From NCBI GenBank assembly GCA_035708065.1, contig DASSTC010000068.1, positions 1 through 26,102 on the forward strand: a DNA stretch of 26,102 nucleotides, given 5' to 3'. The DNA comes from JAICUY01 sp035708065 (GTDB taxonomy: Bacteria > Chloroflexota > Limnocylindria > QHBO01). The number at the start of each line of letters is the position of its first letter. The first letter of the stretch is position 1. The notes beneath the pieces were generated by a model. The model saw only the letters and a program-made list of their open reading frames with translations, ran no database searches and had not been told where the DNA came from. Below are positions 7,803 through 15,136 of the stretch, piece by piece. The position numbers and the translations under genes were made by a program.

Positions 7803-7868
7803 GCGGCCCGACCGCGGCCCGACCGCGGCCCGACCGCGGCCCGACCGCGGCCCGACCGCGGCCCGACC
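7803..7868. repeat. 11-bp tandem repeat, six perfect copies
   Basis: The unit GCGGCCCGACC is repeated six times without mismatch (66 bp), starting 22 bp after the yraN stop. The unit length is not a multiple of three, and no spacers separate the copies, so it is a minisatellite rather than a coding repeat or CRISPR. Copy number is likely to vary between strains by slippage. Function unknown. Confidence 0.92.
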
Positions 7869-8026
7869 GCCGAGCCAGCAGCGTGGCTCTGTCGGCGAAC
7901 GAACGGCGCGTGGAGGCCTTGCTTCGACGCGAAGACGCCATTCGGCCGTCCATCCAGCCAGCAGGCGGCAGCTATGGCGAACGACACCGCAAACCGGCTG
8001 CATCGTTCGCTCATCGATTCGTAGGC

Positions 8027-8056
8027 GGGCTGGCTGCCCCATCGCAGGACCAGCCC
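8027..8056 (-). terminator. Possible terminator hairpin after the LysM/transglycosylase gene
   Basis: GGGCTGG (8027-8033) and CCAGCCC (8050-8056) form a 7-bp stem with a 16-nt loop between two convergent genes, 8 bp from the stop of the minus-strand gene. There is no T-tract on either strand, so if it terminates transcription it is not a canonical intrinsic terminator. Weak call from position and symmetry. Confidence 0.3.
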
Positions 8057-8063
8057 AGCGACG

Positions 8064-9140
8064 TCAGCGGAAGAGGCGTTCGAGGAACAGGATCGAGGCG
8101 ATGTAGGCGCGCGAGACCGGGTACACGCCGTGCCGGTCGGTCGCGGTCTGACCCTGGTAGTAGGCAGCCAGCACCAGCGAACGATCGCCGTGGTAGCGGT
8201 CGAGGTAGTGGCGCAGCAGGCGCACGCCGGCTCGCACGTTCTGCCGCGTGTCGTGCAGGTTGACCCGTGCGCCGAGCATCCCCGACACCCAGTCGCCGGT
8301 CGCCGGCAGCAGCTGCATGACACCGATCGCACCGGCATAGCTCGTCACGCCCTGCTGCCAGCCGGACTCCTGCCAGCCCACGGCCAGTGCGAACGAGACC
8401 GGCACGCCGAAGCGTCGTGCCTCCTCGACGATCACGGTGCGCACCGCGGATCGCTTCGTCACCAGCGCGCGCATCGAGGCCGGCATGCTCGGCGGGGTCG
8501 CGGCGGGAGCCGGCGCGGCGGTGCCCGGGATCCGCAGGACCGTGCCGGTGCGGACGAACGACGGGTTGCGCATGCCGTTGACCTTCGCGATTGCTTCGAT
8601 GCTCGTGCCGTAGCGTCGCGCGATCGACGTCAGCGTCTCGCCGGAGCTGACGCGATGGGTGCGCAATGCCGGCACTGGCGCCGGCTTCGGCTTGGCCGCG
8701 GGTCGCGGGACCGGGGCGGCGGCCGCCACGACCAGCCGCTGCCCGGCGAAGATCCGGGACGCGTTCGGCAGATGGTTGAGCCCGACAATGGCCTGGATCG
8801 TCGTCCCGTAGCGGCGCGCGATGCCGGTCAGCGTCTCGCCGTAGCGCACGACGTGTGTGCGTTGCGCCGACGGTCGGGCCTTGGCCGCAGCCGCGGGCGC
8901 CGGCGCCGCCTTGAGGCGCAGCGTCTGTCCGGCGTAGATCCGGTTCGGGTCACTGATCCGGTTCAGGCTGGCGAGCTGCGCGACAGTCATGCCGTGTGCC
9001 GCAGCGATTCCGCTCAACGTGTCGCCGTTGCGAACGACGACGGTGTCGCTGGCGGCGACCTCACGGGTCATCGCCGGTCCGACGGCCAGCACCGCAGCGA
9101 TTCCCCCTGCCGCCAGGAGCCCCTTCAGTCGGCTGTGCAT
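8064..9140 (-). CDS. Secreted lytic transglycosylase with three LysM domains
   Basis: Cell-wall hydrolase of 358 aa. The N-terminus MHSRLKGLLAAGGIAAVLAVGP looks like a signal peptide (about 1-30). Three LysM peptidoglycan-binding domains follow (about 32-77, 94-138, 160-205), each with the GxTLxxIAxxxG pattern and joined by Ala/Pro/Lys linkers. The C-terminal SLT/goose-lysozyme-like domain (about 232-350) has the catalytic Glu in GWQESGW (E258), AGAIGVMQLLP and LAAYYQG, a variant of AAYNAG. ATG 9140 is preferred over an upstream ATG at 9224 because it begins the signal peptide and has GGAGG just upstream. It is the only minus-strand gene, divergent from rpsB, with its own promoter. Confidence 0.92.
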   Translation of the reverse strand: MHSRLKGLLAAGGIAAVLAVGPAMTREVAASDTVVVRNGDTLSGIAAAHGMTVAQLASLNRISDPNRIYAGQTLRLKAAPAPAAAAKARPSAQRTHVVRYGETLTGIARRYGTTIQAIVGLNHLPNASRIFAGQRLVVAAAAPVPRPAAKPKPAPVPALRTHRVSSGETLTSIARRYGTSIEAIAKVNGMRNPSFVRTGTVLRIPGTAAPAPAATPPSMPASMRALVTKRSAVRTVIVEEARRFGVPVSFALAVGWQESGWQQGVTSYAGAIGVMQLLPATGDWVSGMLGARVNLHDTRQNVRAGVRLLRHYLDRYHGDRSLVLAAYYQGQTATDRHGVYPVSRAYIASILFLERLFR

Positions 9141-9196
9141 CGTGCCTCCATGCGTGGGCGACCGACCGTTGCGTGATGCGGCCGCGAACGTTGGCG

Positions 9197-9224
9197 ATGC
9201 TATGGGCGGCTGCGGAGGGGTCAA
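9197..9224 (-). promoter_or_regulatory. Promoter for the LysM/transglycosylase gene
   Basis: On the minus strand TTGACC (9219-9224) and TAGCAT (9197-9202) are separated by 16 bp, about 50 nt before the start codon at 9140. Both boxes are good matches to a sigma70-type promoter. Upstream lie three GGTAC pentamers (9225-9229, 9246-9250, 9254-9258), two of which form a small UUCG-type inverted repeat; they could be regulator contacts but are short. Confidence 0.6.
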
Positions 9225-9317
9225 GGTACGAGCGGGTGGGTCGCTGGTACTTCGGTACTGTTCGGGTCCGGTGGCGTCCGAGCGTCAGGGGACGCACGCG
9301 GAGTTGAACACGAAGCG

Positions 9318-9326
9318 TGGTATACT
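9318..9326 (+). promoter_or_regulatory. Extended -10 promoter for rpsB
   Basis: TGGTATACT (9318-9326) is an extended -10 element of the same form as those before rplS and nusA. A TTGAAC hexamer lies upstream at 9304-9309, but the 11-bp spacing is too short for a normal -35. At the proper distance no -35 is seen, so the extended -10 may suffice. The leader to the rpsB start is about 170 nt. Confidence 0.55.
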
Positions 9327-9341
9327 CAGGCTCGGCCCGGT

Positions 9342-9366
9342 GTGCATCGGTCGTTGTGCGATGCGC
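9342..9366 (+). promoter_or_regulatory. Hairpin in the rpsB leader
   Basis: GTGCATCG (9342-9349) pairs with CGATGCGC (9359-9366), eight pairs including one G-U, around a 9-nt loop, beginning about 10 nt after the predicted transcription start. It could be an S2 autoregulatory site; S2 leaders exist in other bacteria, but similarity to them cannot be judged by eye. The 11-mer GTGTGCATCGG at its 5' side also occurs in the rplS leader at 6188-6198. Confidence 0.4.
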
Positions 9367-9502
9367 GTTCGATCGGGCGGTTCACCCATCACACACGTTC
9401 GCTGATCCCGCGGTCAACGGTGCCCGGCGCGACCTCGCGTCGCCAGGGTCGACCGGCGGGAGCCGAAGGCGGGCGGAGGAACAACCGGAGGTACACGTCC
9501 CC

Positions 9503-10414
9503 ATGGCTGCAGCCACCATGAAGCAGCTGCTCGAGGCCGGTGTCCATTTCGGACACCAGACCAGGCGCTGGAACCCGAAGATGCGCGACTACATCTTCGG
9601 CGAGCGCAACGGCATCCATATCATCGATCTGGCCCAGACGGTCAGCAGGCTCGATGCCGCCCTGGAGTTTGTGCGCGACACCATCCGTCATGGCGACAGC
9701 ATCCTGTTCGTCGGCACGAAGAAGCAGGCCCAGGAGTCGCTGCGTGAGGCGGCCGAGCGCAGTGGCCAGCACTACGTCAACAACCGCTGGCTGGGCGGCA
9801 TGCTCACCAACTTCACGACGATCAAGCGGCGCGTCCAGCGGCTCGACGCCCTCGAGGCGCGTCGCGACGCCGGCGAGTTCGAACGGCTGACCAAGAAGGA
9901 AGCCAGCAAGCTCACCGAGGAGATCGAGAAGCTGAACAACGCGCTGGGCGGCATCCGGCGGATGCGTCGCCTGCCGGGCGCGCTGTTCGTCGTCGACCCG
10001 CACCGCGAGTCGATCGCGGTCGCCGAGGCGCGACGTCTCGAGATTCCGATCGTGGCCATCACGGACACGAACTGCGACCCGGACCTCATCGACTGGGTGA
10101 TCCCCGGCAACGACGACGCGATCCGCTCGGTGAAGCTGATGTGCGGCCTGGTGGCCGACGCGGTCCTCGAGGCCCAGCAGGAGCGCCAGTCGCGGCTCGA
10201 CGAGGAGTTCGAGCAGGCAGAGGCGCTGCCGCCGGTCGACGAGGCGGCACTCGGCAGCGAGGCCGATTACAGTGCGGCGCTGGCCGCCGGCGAGGCGCTC
10301 GTCTTCGAGCCCGAGCCGGAGGACGACGAGGATGAGGAGCGCCGTGCGCGCGCTCGTCGTGCGGCGGAAGCCGATGACGACGAGGAGAACCAGAACGAGG
10401 AGCAGTCCGCCTGA
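9503..10414 (+). CDS. rpsB: 30S ribosomal protein S2
   Basis: S2 (303 aa) joins the small subunit late and is needed for S1 binding in many bacteria. Core blocks: MKQLLEAGVHFGHQTRRWNPKM, GIHIIDLAQTV, ILFVGTKKQAQE, HYVNNRWLGGMLTNFTTIKRR, GALFVVDPHRESIAVAEARRLEIP and TNCDPDLIDWVIPGNDDAIRSV. ATG 9503 matches the family N-terminus and has GGAGG 11 nt upstream; frame continuing upstream to 9317 is leader. After the core (about residue 230) there is an unusually long, very acidic tail, with segments such as EPEPEDDEDEE and ADDDEENQNEEQSA. It precedes tsf in the standard order. Confidence 0.97.
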   Translation: MAAATMKQLLEAGVHFGHQTRRWNPKMRDYIFGERNGIHIIDLAQTVSRLDAALEFVRDTIRHGDSILFVGTKKQAQESLREAAERSGQHYVNNRWLGGMLTNFTTIKRRVQRLDALEARRDAGEFERLTKKEASKLTEEIEKLNNALGGIRRMRRLPGALFVVDPHRESIAVAEARRLEIPIVAITDTNCDPDLIDWVIPGNDDAIRSVKLMCGLVADAVLEAQQERQSRLDEEFEQAEALPPVDEAALGSEADYSAALAAGEALVFEPEPEDDEDEERRARARRAAEADDDEENQNEEQSA

Positions 10415-10457
10415 GGGACGCCATGAGGGCGTCATCGGTCAGGTGGCAGGAAGGAAC

Positions 10458-11093
10458 ATGACCCAGACCATCGTCAAGCCGGAGGATGTCAAGCGGCTGC
10501 GCGAGCAGACCGGCGCCGGCATCATGGATTGCAAGCGCGCGCTCGAGGAGTCGGGCGGCGACGTCGATCGAGCGCAGGCATATCTGCGCGAGAAGGGCCT
10601 CGCCACCGCAGCCAAGAAGGCCGGTCGTGCGGCGCGCGAGGGGATCGTCACCAGCTACATCCATCACGGATCGCGGCTGGGCGTCCTGCTGGAGTTGAAC
10701 TGCGAGACCGACTTCGTGGCGCGCACGGACGACTTCCAGCAGCTGGCTCGCGACCTCGCGATGCAGGTCGCCGGGCTTGCCCCGCTGTACGTCTCGCGTG
10801 ACGACGTGCCGGCCGACGTGATCGCGGCGCAGCGGGCCGAGTTCGCGGCCGATGCGCAGCGCGAGGGGCGCCCGGCGGATCGGGTGCCGATGATCGTCGA
10901 GGGCAAGCTCAACAAGTGGCTCGAGTCGGTCTGCCTGCTGGAGCAGCCGTACCGTGACTCGGACCAGAAGATCGGCGATCTCATCGCCGAGAAGGTGGCC
11001 CTGCTCGGTGAGAACATCCGGGTGGCGCGCTTCGCGCGGATGGCGGTCGGCGACGCGGCCGCCGCCGACGCCGAGGATGCGGAGGCCGCCTAG
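10458..11093 (+). CDS. tsf: Elongation factor Ts
   Basis: EF-Ts (211 aa) is the nucleotide exchange factor that regenerates EF-Tu-GTP. The N-terminal UBA-like domain is VKRLREQTGAGIMDCKRALEESGGDVDRAQAYLREKG, followed by the signature AAREGIV and the ELNCETDFVARTDDF motif of the core. The length fits the short EF-Ts type rather than the 280-aa E. coli form. ATG 10458 has AGGAAGGAAC immediately upstream. The gap from rpsB is 43 nt and the stop TAG abuts the ATG of pyrH with no spacing. Confidence 0.97.
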   Translation: MTQTIVKPEDVKRLREQTGAGIMDCKRALEESGGDVDRAQAYLREKGLATAAKKAGRAAREGIVTSYIHHGSRLGVLLELNCETDFVARTDDFQQLARDLAMQVAGLAPLYVSRDDVPADVIAAQRAEFAADAQREGRPADRVPMIVEGKLNKWLESVCLLEQPYRDSDQKIGDLIAEKVALLGENIRVARFARMAVGDAAAADAEDAEAA

Positions 11094-11840
11094 ATGACCG
11101 ATGCCGGGGCGCCGTCCAGGCCGGCCTATCACCGGGTGCTGCTGAAGCTCTCGGGAGAGGCGCTGATGGGCAACCGCCAGTACGGCATCGACCCCGAGGT
11201 GGCGCGTGCCATCGCGCTGCAGGTCGCCGAAGCTCGCGAGGCAGGCGTCGAGGTGGCGATCGTCGTGGGAGGTGGCAACATCTTCCGCGGCCTCGCCGCC
11301 TCGGCACGCGGCATGGACCGGGCGACGGCCGACTACATGGGGATGCTCGCCACCGCCATGAACGGCCTGGCAATCCAGGACGCGCTCGAGCAGATCGACT
11401 GCCCGACGCGGGTGATGAGCGCCATCGCGATGAACGAGATCGCCGAGCCCTACATCCGCCGCCGGGCGGTGCGCCACCTCGAGAAGGGGCGCGTGGTGGT
11501 GATGGTGGCGGGCACCGGCAACCCGTACTTCACGACCGATACCGCGGCGACGCTGCGCGCGGTCGAGATCGGCGCCGAGGTGATCCTGAAGGCCACCCGG
11601 GTCGACGGGGTGTACGATGCCGACCCGGAGAAGGAGCCGAACGCGCAGCGCTACGCACGCATCGGCTACACCGAGCTGCTGTCGAACCGCCTCGAGGCGC
11701 TCGACGCCACCGCGGTGAGCCTGGCGATGGACAACCAGATGCCGATCGTCGTCTTCGACATGACCCAGCCCGGCAACATCGCGCGCGCCGTGCGCGGCGA
11801 GCCGATCGGCACGCTGATCGGTGGGGAGGTGACCGCATGA
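11094..11840 (+). CDS. pyrH: Uridylate kinase (UMP kinase)
   Basis: PyrH (248 aa) phosphorylates UMP to UDP in pyrimidine synthesis; it is a hexameric amino-acid-kinase fold enzyme, unrelated to eukaryotic UMP kinases. Motifs: LLKLSGEALMG (K18), AIVVGGGNIFRG (R65 region), the MNGLAIQDALE helix, GTGNPYFTTDTAATLRAVE and the KATRVDGVYDADP segment with the ATP-binding loop. The first 11 residues are a short variable extension. It overlaps frr by 4 nt (ATGA). rpsB-tsf-pyrH-frr is a widespread order tying nucleotide supply to translation. Confidence 0.97.
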   Translation: MTDAGAPSRPAYHRVLLKLSGEALMGNRQYGIDPEVARAIALQVAEAREAGVEVAIVVGGGNIFRGLAASARGMDRATADYMGMLATAMNGLAIQDALEQIDCPTRVMSAIAMNEIAEPYIRRRAVRHLEKGRVVVMVAGTGNPYFTTDTAATLRAVEIGAEVILKATRVDGVYDADPEKEPNAQRYARIGYTELLSNRLEALDATAVSLAMDNQMPIVVFDMTQPGNIARAVRGEPIGTLIGGEVTA

Positions 11841-12394
11841 CCCATGAAGCGCTGACCAGCATCGAGCCGAAGATGCAGCGCGCCGTGGAGGCCATGGAGC
11901 GCGACTTCGCCGGGATCCGCACCGGTCGCGCCTCGGCGGCGCTCGTCGAGCGGCTCATGGTGGAGTACTACGGCACGCCGACGCCACTCAACCAGATCGC
12001 CGGCATCTCGACGCCCGATGCGCATCTCATCGTCATTCAGCCATGGGACCGCTCGGTCCTGTCGGCGATCGAGAAGGCGATCACCAAGAGCGACATCGGG
12101 ATCATGCCCAACGTCGACGGCACGGTGGTGCGCCTCAATGTCCCGCCGCTCACCGAGGAGCGCCGTCGCGAGATGGTGAAGCAGGTGCGCCGGCGGATGG
12201 AGGAGGCGCGGGTCGAGATCCGCAACCTGCGGCGCGATGCCGCCGACCAGCTGAAGAAGGCAATGCGCGACGGTGATCTTTCCGAGGACGAGGAGCGCCG
12301 CGAGCTCGAGGGGCTGCAGAAGCTGACCGACCGCTTCACCGATGCGATCGATTCGCGTGGCGAGCGGAAGGAAGCCGACGTGATGGAGGTCTGA
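11837..12394 (+). CDS. frr: Ribosome recycling factor
   Basis: RRF (185 aa), the usual family length, splits post-termination ribosomes with EF-G. Three-helix-bundle segments are visible: MQRAVEAMERDFAGIRTGRAS, the domain II strand region YYGTPTPLNQIAGIS and IQPWDRSVLSAIEKAI, then PPLTEERRREMVKQV and a long C-terminal helix with IRNLRRDAADQLKKA. The ATG overlaps the pyrH stop by 4 nt. The end of this gene supplies the GGAGG (12385-12389) that appears to serve uppS. Confidence 0.97.
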   Translation: MTHEALTSIEPKMQRAVEAMERDFAGIRTGRASAALVERLMVEYYGTPTPLNQIAGISTPDAHLIVIQPWDRSVLSAIEKAITKSDIGIMPNVDGTVVRLNVPPLTEERRREMVKQVRRRMEEARVEIRNLRRDAADQLKKAMRDGDLSEDEERRELEGLQKLTDRFTDAIDSRGERKEADVMEV

Positions 12395-12398
12395 CGAG

Positions 12399-13091
12399 CT
12401 GCCGGTCCGTGATCACCCGCGACATGTCGCGATCATCATGGACGGCAACCGCCGCTGGGCAGCGGCGCGTGGCCTGCCGAGCATCGCGGGCCATATCCAG
12501 GGCGTCGAGACGATCAAGCCGATCGTCCGGGTCGCGCCCGACCGGGGGATCGAGGTGCTCTCGCTGTACGTCTTCAGCGGCGAGAACTGGCGCCGCTCCG
12601 ACGAGGAGGTCAGTGGGCTCTTCGGCCTGATCGACGGCGCCGTGCGCCAGAACACCGACGAGCTCATCGAGCAGGGCGTGCGAGTCAACGTCATCGGTCG
12701 CCTGCACGAGGCGCCGAGTGACGTGCAGCGCTCGATCCGCGATGCGGAGGAGCGCACGCGCACGGGCGACCGGATGGAGCTCAACATCGCGTTCAACTAC
12801 TCCGGGCGCAACGAGATCGTCGACGCCGCCCGCGCGCTGATCGCCGCCGGCGTGCCGGCCGCGGATGTCGACGAGGAGCGCTTCGCCCAGCACCTGTACA
12901 CCGCCGGCCAGCCCGACCCGGACCTGATCATCCGCACCGGCGCGGAGCAGCGCACCAGCAACTTCCTGCTGTGGCAGGGCGCCTACGCCGAGCTCGTCTT
13001 CTGCGAGACGCTGTGGCCCGACTTCTCGACGGCCGAGTTCGACTCGGCGCTCGCCGAGTTCGCGCGCCGCCAGCGCCGCTACGGCGCCTGA
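12399..13091 (+). CDS. uppS: Undecaprenyl diphosphate synthase (cis-prenyltransferase), CTG start
   Basis: UppS (230 aa) extends farnesyl diphosphate with isopentenyl diphosphate to the C55 lipid carrier for cell-wall synthesis. Motifs: HVAIIMDGNRRWA with catalytic D15, SLYVFSGENWRRS, MELNIAFNYSGR and the C-terminal DLIIRTGAEQRTSNFLLWQGAYAELVF. The first ATG in frame (12438) is the Met of IIMDGN and would delete the essential first beta-strand. The frame is blocked by a TGA just upstream, and the only usable initiator between is CTG at 12399, with GGAGG ending 9 nt before it. CTG is therefore preferred; a cis-prenyltransferase with GAEQRTSN (usually GGExRxSN) is otherwise ordinary. Confidence 0.92.
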   Translation: MPVRDHPRHVAIIMDGNRRWAAARGLPSIAGHIQGVETIKPIVRVAPDRGIEVLSLYVFSGENWRRSDEEVSGLFGLIDGAVRQNTDELIEQGVRVNVIGRLHEAPSDVQRSIRDAEERTRTGDRMELNIAFNYSGRNEIVDAARALIAAGVPAADVDEERFAQHLYTAGQPDPDLIIRTGAEQRTSNFLLWQGAYAELVFCETLWPDFSTAEFDSALAEFARRQRRYGA

Positions 13092-13094
13092 CCG

Positions 13095-13994
13095 ATGCTC
13101 GGCACGCGCATCGTCACGGCGGCGATCCTGGGACCGATCGTGGTCGCTGCGATCCTGCTCGGCGAGCCGTGGCTGTCGCTGATGATCGCGCTGGTCGCAT
13201 TTCTGGCGATGGTCGAGCTCATTGCCCTGCTGGACGCCGGCGGCTTCGAGCCACCCCAGGTCCTCGGGCTGGTGGCTGGCCTGGCGGTCACCGTCAGCGG
13301 CCTGATCACCGCCAACCAGGCACAGGTCGGTGGACAGCTCAGCGACCTGCTGCGGATCACCGATCCGCCGGGGTTGCCGATCGTGGTCTACGCCGCCGCC
13401 CTGCTGCTGCTCGGCATCCTGGGCTTCACCCGGGCCGATCCGCGCAGCGGGTTCGTCACCTGGGCGGTCACCGCGTTCGGCGTCGCCTACATCGGGATCC
13501 TGACCCCTTTCTTCGTGATCGTCGGGCACCTCGGCCCACCGACCGGCTCGGCGGCCACACCGGTCGGCATCCTCGGACTGCGCTCCGGCGTCGCCTGGGG
13601 CCTGATGCTGATCCTGGTGGTGTGGGGCTACGACACCGGCGCCTATCTCAGCGGGCGGTGGCTGGGCCGGCGCCGCCTCATCGATCACATCAGCCCGTCG
13701 AAGACGGTCGAGGGGCTCGTCGGCGGGCTGCTGCTCGCGACCGTGGCCGCCGGGATCGGTGCCGCGCTGGTCGGGCTGCCGGCCTGGCAGCCGCTGGTCA
13801 TCGGTCCGCTGGTGGGCCTCGGGGCGCAGGCGGGCGATCTGGCCGAATCGATGCTCAAGCGCGCCGCGGGCCGCAAGGAGTCGGGCTTCCTGATCCCTGG
13901 CCACGGTGGCATCCTCGACCGCATCGACTCGTTCCTGTTCGCCGCCCCGCTGCTCGCCGGGTGGGCACTGCTGGTCGCCGGCTTCACGCTGTGA
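13095..13994 (+). CDS. cdsA: Phosphatidate cytidylyltransferase
   Basis: CdsA (299 aa) makes CDP-diacylglycerol from CTP and phosphatidic acid at the membrane. It is strongly hydrophobic, with about seven or eight transmembrane segments. The C-terminal signature is clear: WGYDTGAYLSGRWLGRRRL, the SPSKTVEG motif, then AQAGDLAESMLKRAAGRKESGFLIPGHGGILDRIDS. The family usually has KD after the second Lys; here it reads KESG. The start is 3 nt after uppS and the stop overlaps dxr (GTGA), so this uppS-cdsA-dxr-rseP block is tightly coupled. Confidence 0.95.
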   Translation: MLGTRIVTAAILGPIVVAAILLGEPWLSLMIALVAFLAMVELIALLDAGGFEPPQVLGLVAGLAVTVSGLITANQAQVGGQLSDLLRITDPPGLPIVVYAAALLLLGILGFTRADPRSGFVTWAVTAFGVAYIGILTPFFVIVGHLGPPTGSAATPVGILGLRSGVAWGLMLILVVWGYDTGAYLSGRWLGRRRLIDHISPSKTVEGLVGGLLLATVAAGIGAALVGLPAWQPLVIGPLVGLGAQAGDLAESMLKRAAGRKESGFLIPGHGGILDRIDSFLFAAPLLAGWALLVAGFTL

Positions 13995-15136
13995 CCGGCA
14001 TCGCGCTGCTCGGCTCGACCGGGTCGATCGGCCGGCAGACGCTCGAAGTCGTCGTGGCCCAGCGTGATCGGTTCGCGGTCCTCGGCCTCGCCGCCGGGCA
14101 CGCATCCGCCGGGTTCGAGGAGCAGCTGGCGGCCTGGCCGGCGGCGCGCGCCTGGGCGCCGGGCGAGCGGCCCGCATCGGTCCCCGTCGCGCGCTGGGCG
14201 GACGGCGGGCTCGAGGAGCTGGCCACGGCCGACGGCGTGGACCTCGTCGTCGTCGCCACGACCGGGATGAGCGCGCTGGCTGCGGTGCTTGCGGCGCTGC
14301 GCAGCGGCCGACGGGTGGCGCTCGCCAACAAGGAGACCCTGGTCACCGGTGGCCACCTGGTGACCCGCTGCCTGGTCGAGCGTGGCGGCGATCCGCTCGA
14401 TGCGCTGCGACCGATCGACAGCGAGCACTCGGCACTGTGGCAGTGTCTGCTCGGGGAGGATCTCGCCGCGGTCGCACGGCTCGTGCTGACTGCCAGCGGC
14501 GGGCCGTTTCGCGGTCGCCCGGCAGCCGAGCTGGCGGATGTGACGCCGGCACAGGCGCTCGCCCATCCGACGTGGCGGATGGGGCCGAAGATCACCGTCG
14601 ACTCGGCGACGCTCGTGAACAAGGCGTTTGAGGCGATCGAGGCCAAATGGCTCTACGGGGTGCCCTACAGTAAGATTGCCGCCGTGATCCACCCCCAGAG
14701 CGTCGTGCACTCGCTCGTCGAGTTCGTCGACGGCTCGTTCAAGGCCCAGCTCGGCCTTCCCGACATGCGCCTCCCGATCCAGTTCGCACTGACGTACCCG
14801 GATCGAGCGCCGTCGCCTGCGCGGCACGCCGCGCCGGCCGACTGGCCCGACCTGACGTTCGCCGCGCTGAGCGCCGGAGACTACCCCGCGTACGACGCGG
14901 TGCGCCGGGCGGCCGAGGCGGGCGGCAATCGCGGCGCGGTCCTGAATGCCGCTGACGAGGTCGCCGTCGAGGCGTTCCTGGCGGGCGCCATCGCGTTCCC
15001 GCGGATCGGGACCCTCATCGACGAGGCGGTCGAGCGATGGGGGAGCGACGTCGAGCCGACGCTCGAGGAGATCGCGGCGCTCGACGCAGAGGTGCGAACG
15101 ACGCTCGCGCGACAGCTCGGCGAAGGCAGCGCCTGA
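13991..15136 (+). CDS. dxr: 1-deoxy-D-xylulose 5-phosphate reductoisomerase
   Basis: DXR (381 aa) converts DXP to methylerythritol phosphate with NADPH, the committed step of the MEP isoprenoid pathway that feeds uppS upstream. The cofactor loop is LLGSTGSIGRQTL (6-18). ALANKETLVTGG precedes the metal site IDSEHSALWQ (D143, E145). The substrate motifs are LTASGGPFRG and HPTWRMGPKITVDSATLVNKAFEAIEA with the third ligand E214. The C-terminus has LNAADEVAVEAFL. GTG 13991 overlaps the cdsA stop by 4 nt and gives the usual N-terminus; the reading frame is open much further upstream, but that part is a shadow of cdsA. Confidence 0.97.
   Translation: MTGIALLGSTGSIGRQTLEVVVAQRDRFAVLGLAAGHASAGFEEQLAAWPAARAWAPGERPASVPVARWADGGLEELATADGVDLVVVATTGMSALAAVLAALRSGRRVALANKETLVTGGHLVTRCLVERGGDPLDALRPIDSEHSALWQCLLGEDLAAVARLVLTASGGPFRGRPAAELADVTPAQALAHPTWRMGPKITVDSATLVNKAFEAIEAKWLYGVPYSKIAAVIHPQSVVHSLVEFVDGSFKAQLGLPDMRLPIQFALTYPDRAPSPARHAAPADWPDLTFAALSAGDYPAYDAVRRAAEAGGNRGAVLNAADEVAVEAFLAGAIAFPRIGTLIDEAVERWGSDVEPTLEEIAALDAEVRTTLARQLGEGSA

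Larger units (their letters stand above)
7781..8063. other. 283-bp gap between convergent genes
   Basis: This convergent intergenic stretch holds the 11-bp tandem repeat (7803-7868) and a hairpin near 8027-8056. The middle part (about 7870-8025) reads open in more than one frame on both strands but has no recognisable protein motif. An 84-codon frame from the ATG at 7770 to 8024 crosses the repeat and encodes Arg/Pro-rich repeats; it is judged non-coding. Confidence 0.6.

Noticed and set aside
7803..7868. CRISPR array
   Set aside because: The units are 11 bp and contiguous, with no spacers and no cas genes.
7770..8024. 84-codon plus-strand frame overlapping the yraN stop
   Set aside because: Much of it is the translated 11-bp repeat (Arg/Pro/Asp/Gly pattern); no Shine-Dalgarno or family resemblance.
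6143..8338. 731-codon minus-strand frame opposite rplS, rnhB and yraN
   Set aside because: Covers several well-supported plus-strand genes and includes repeat-derived residues; no recognisable domain.
9304..9326. TTGAAC as the -35 box of the rpsB promoter
   Set aside because: Only 11 bp separates it from TATACT, too short for sigma70-type binding; the same short spacing at rpsO is noted, but I do not treat it as a promoter class.
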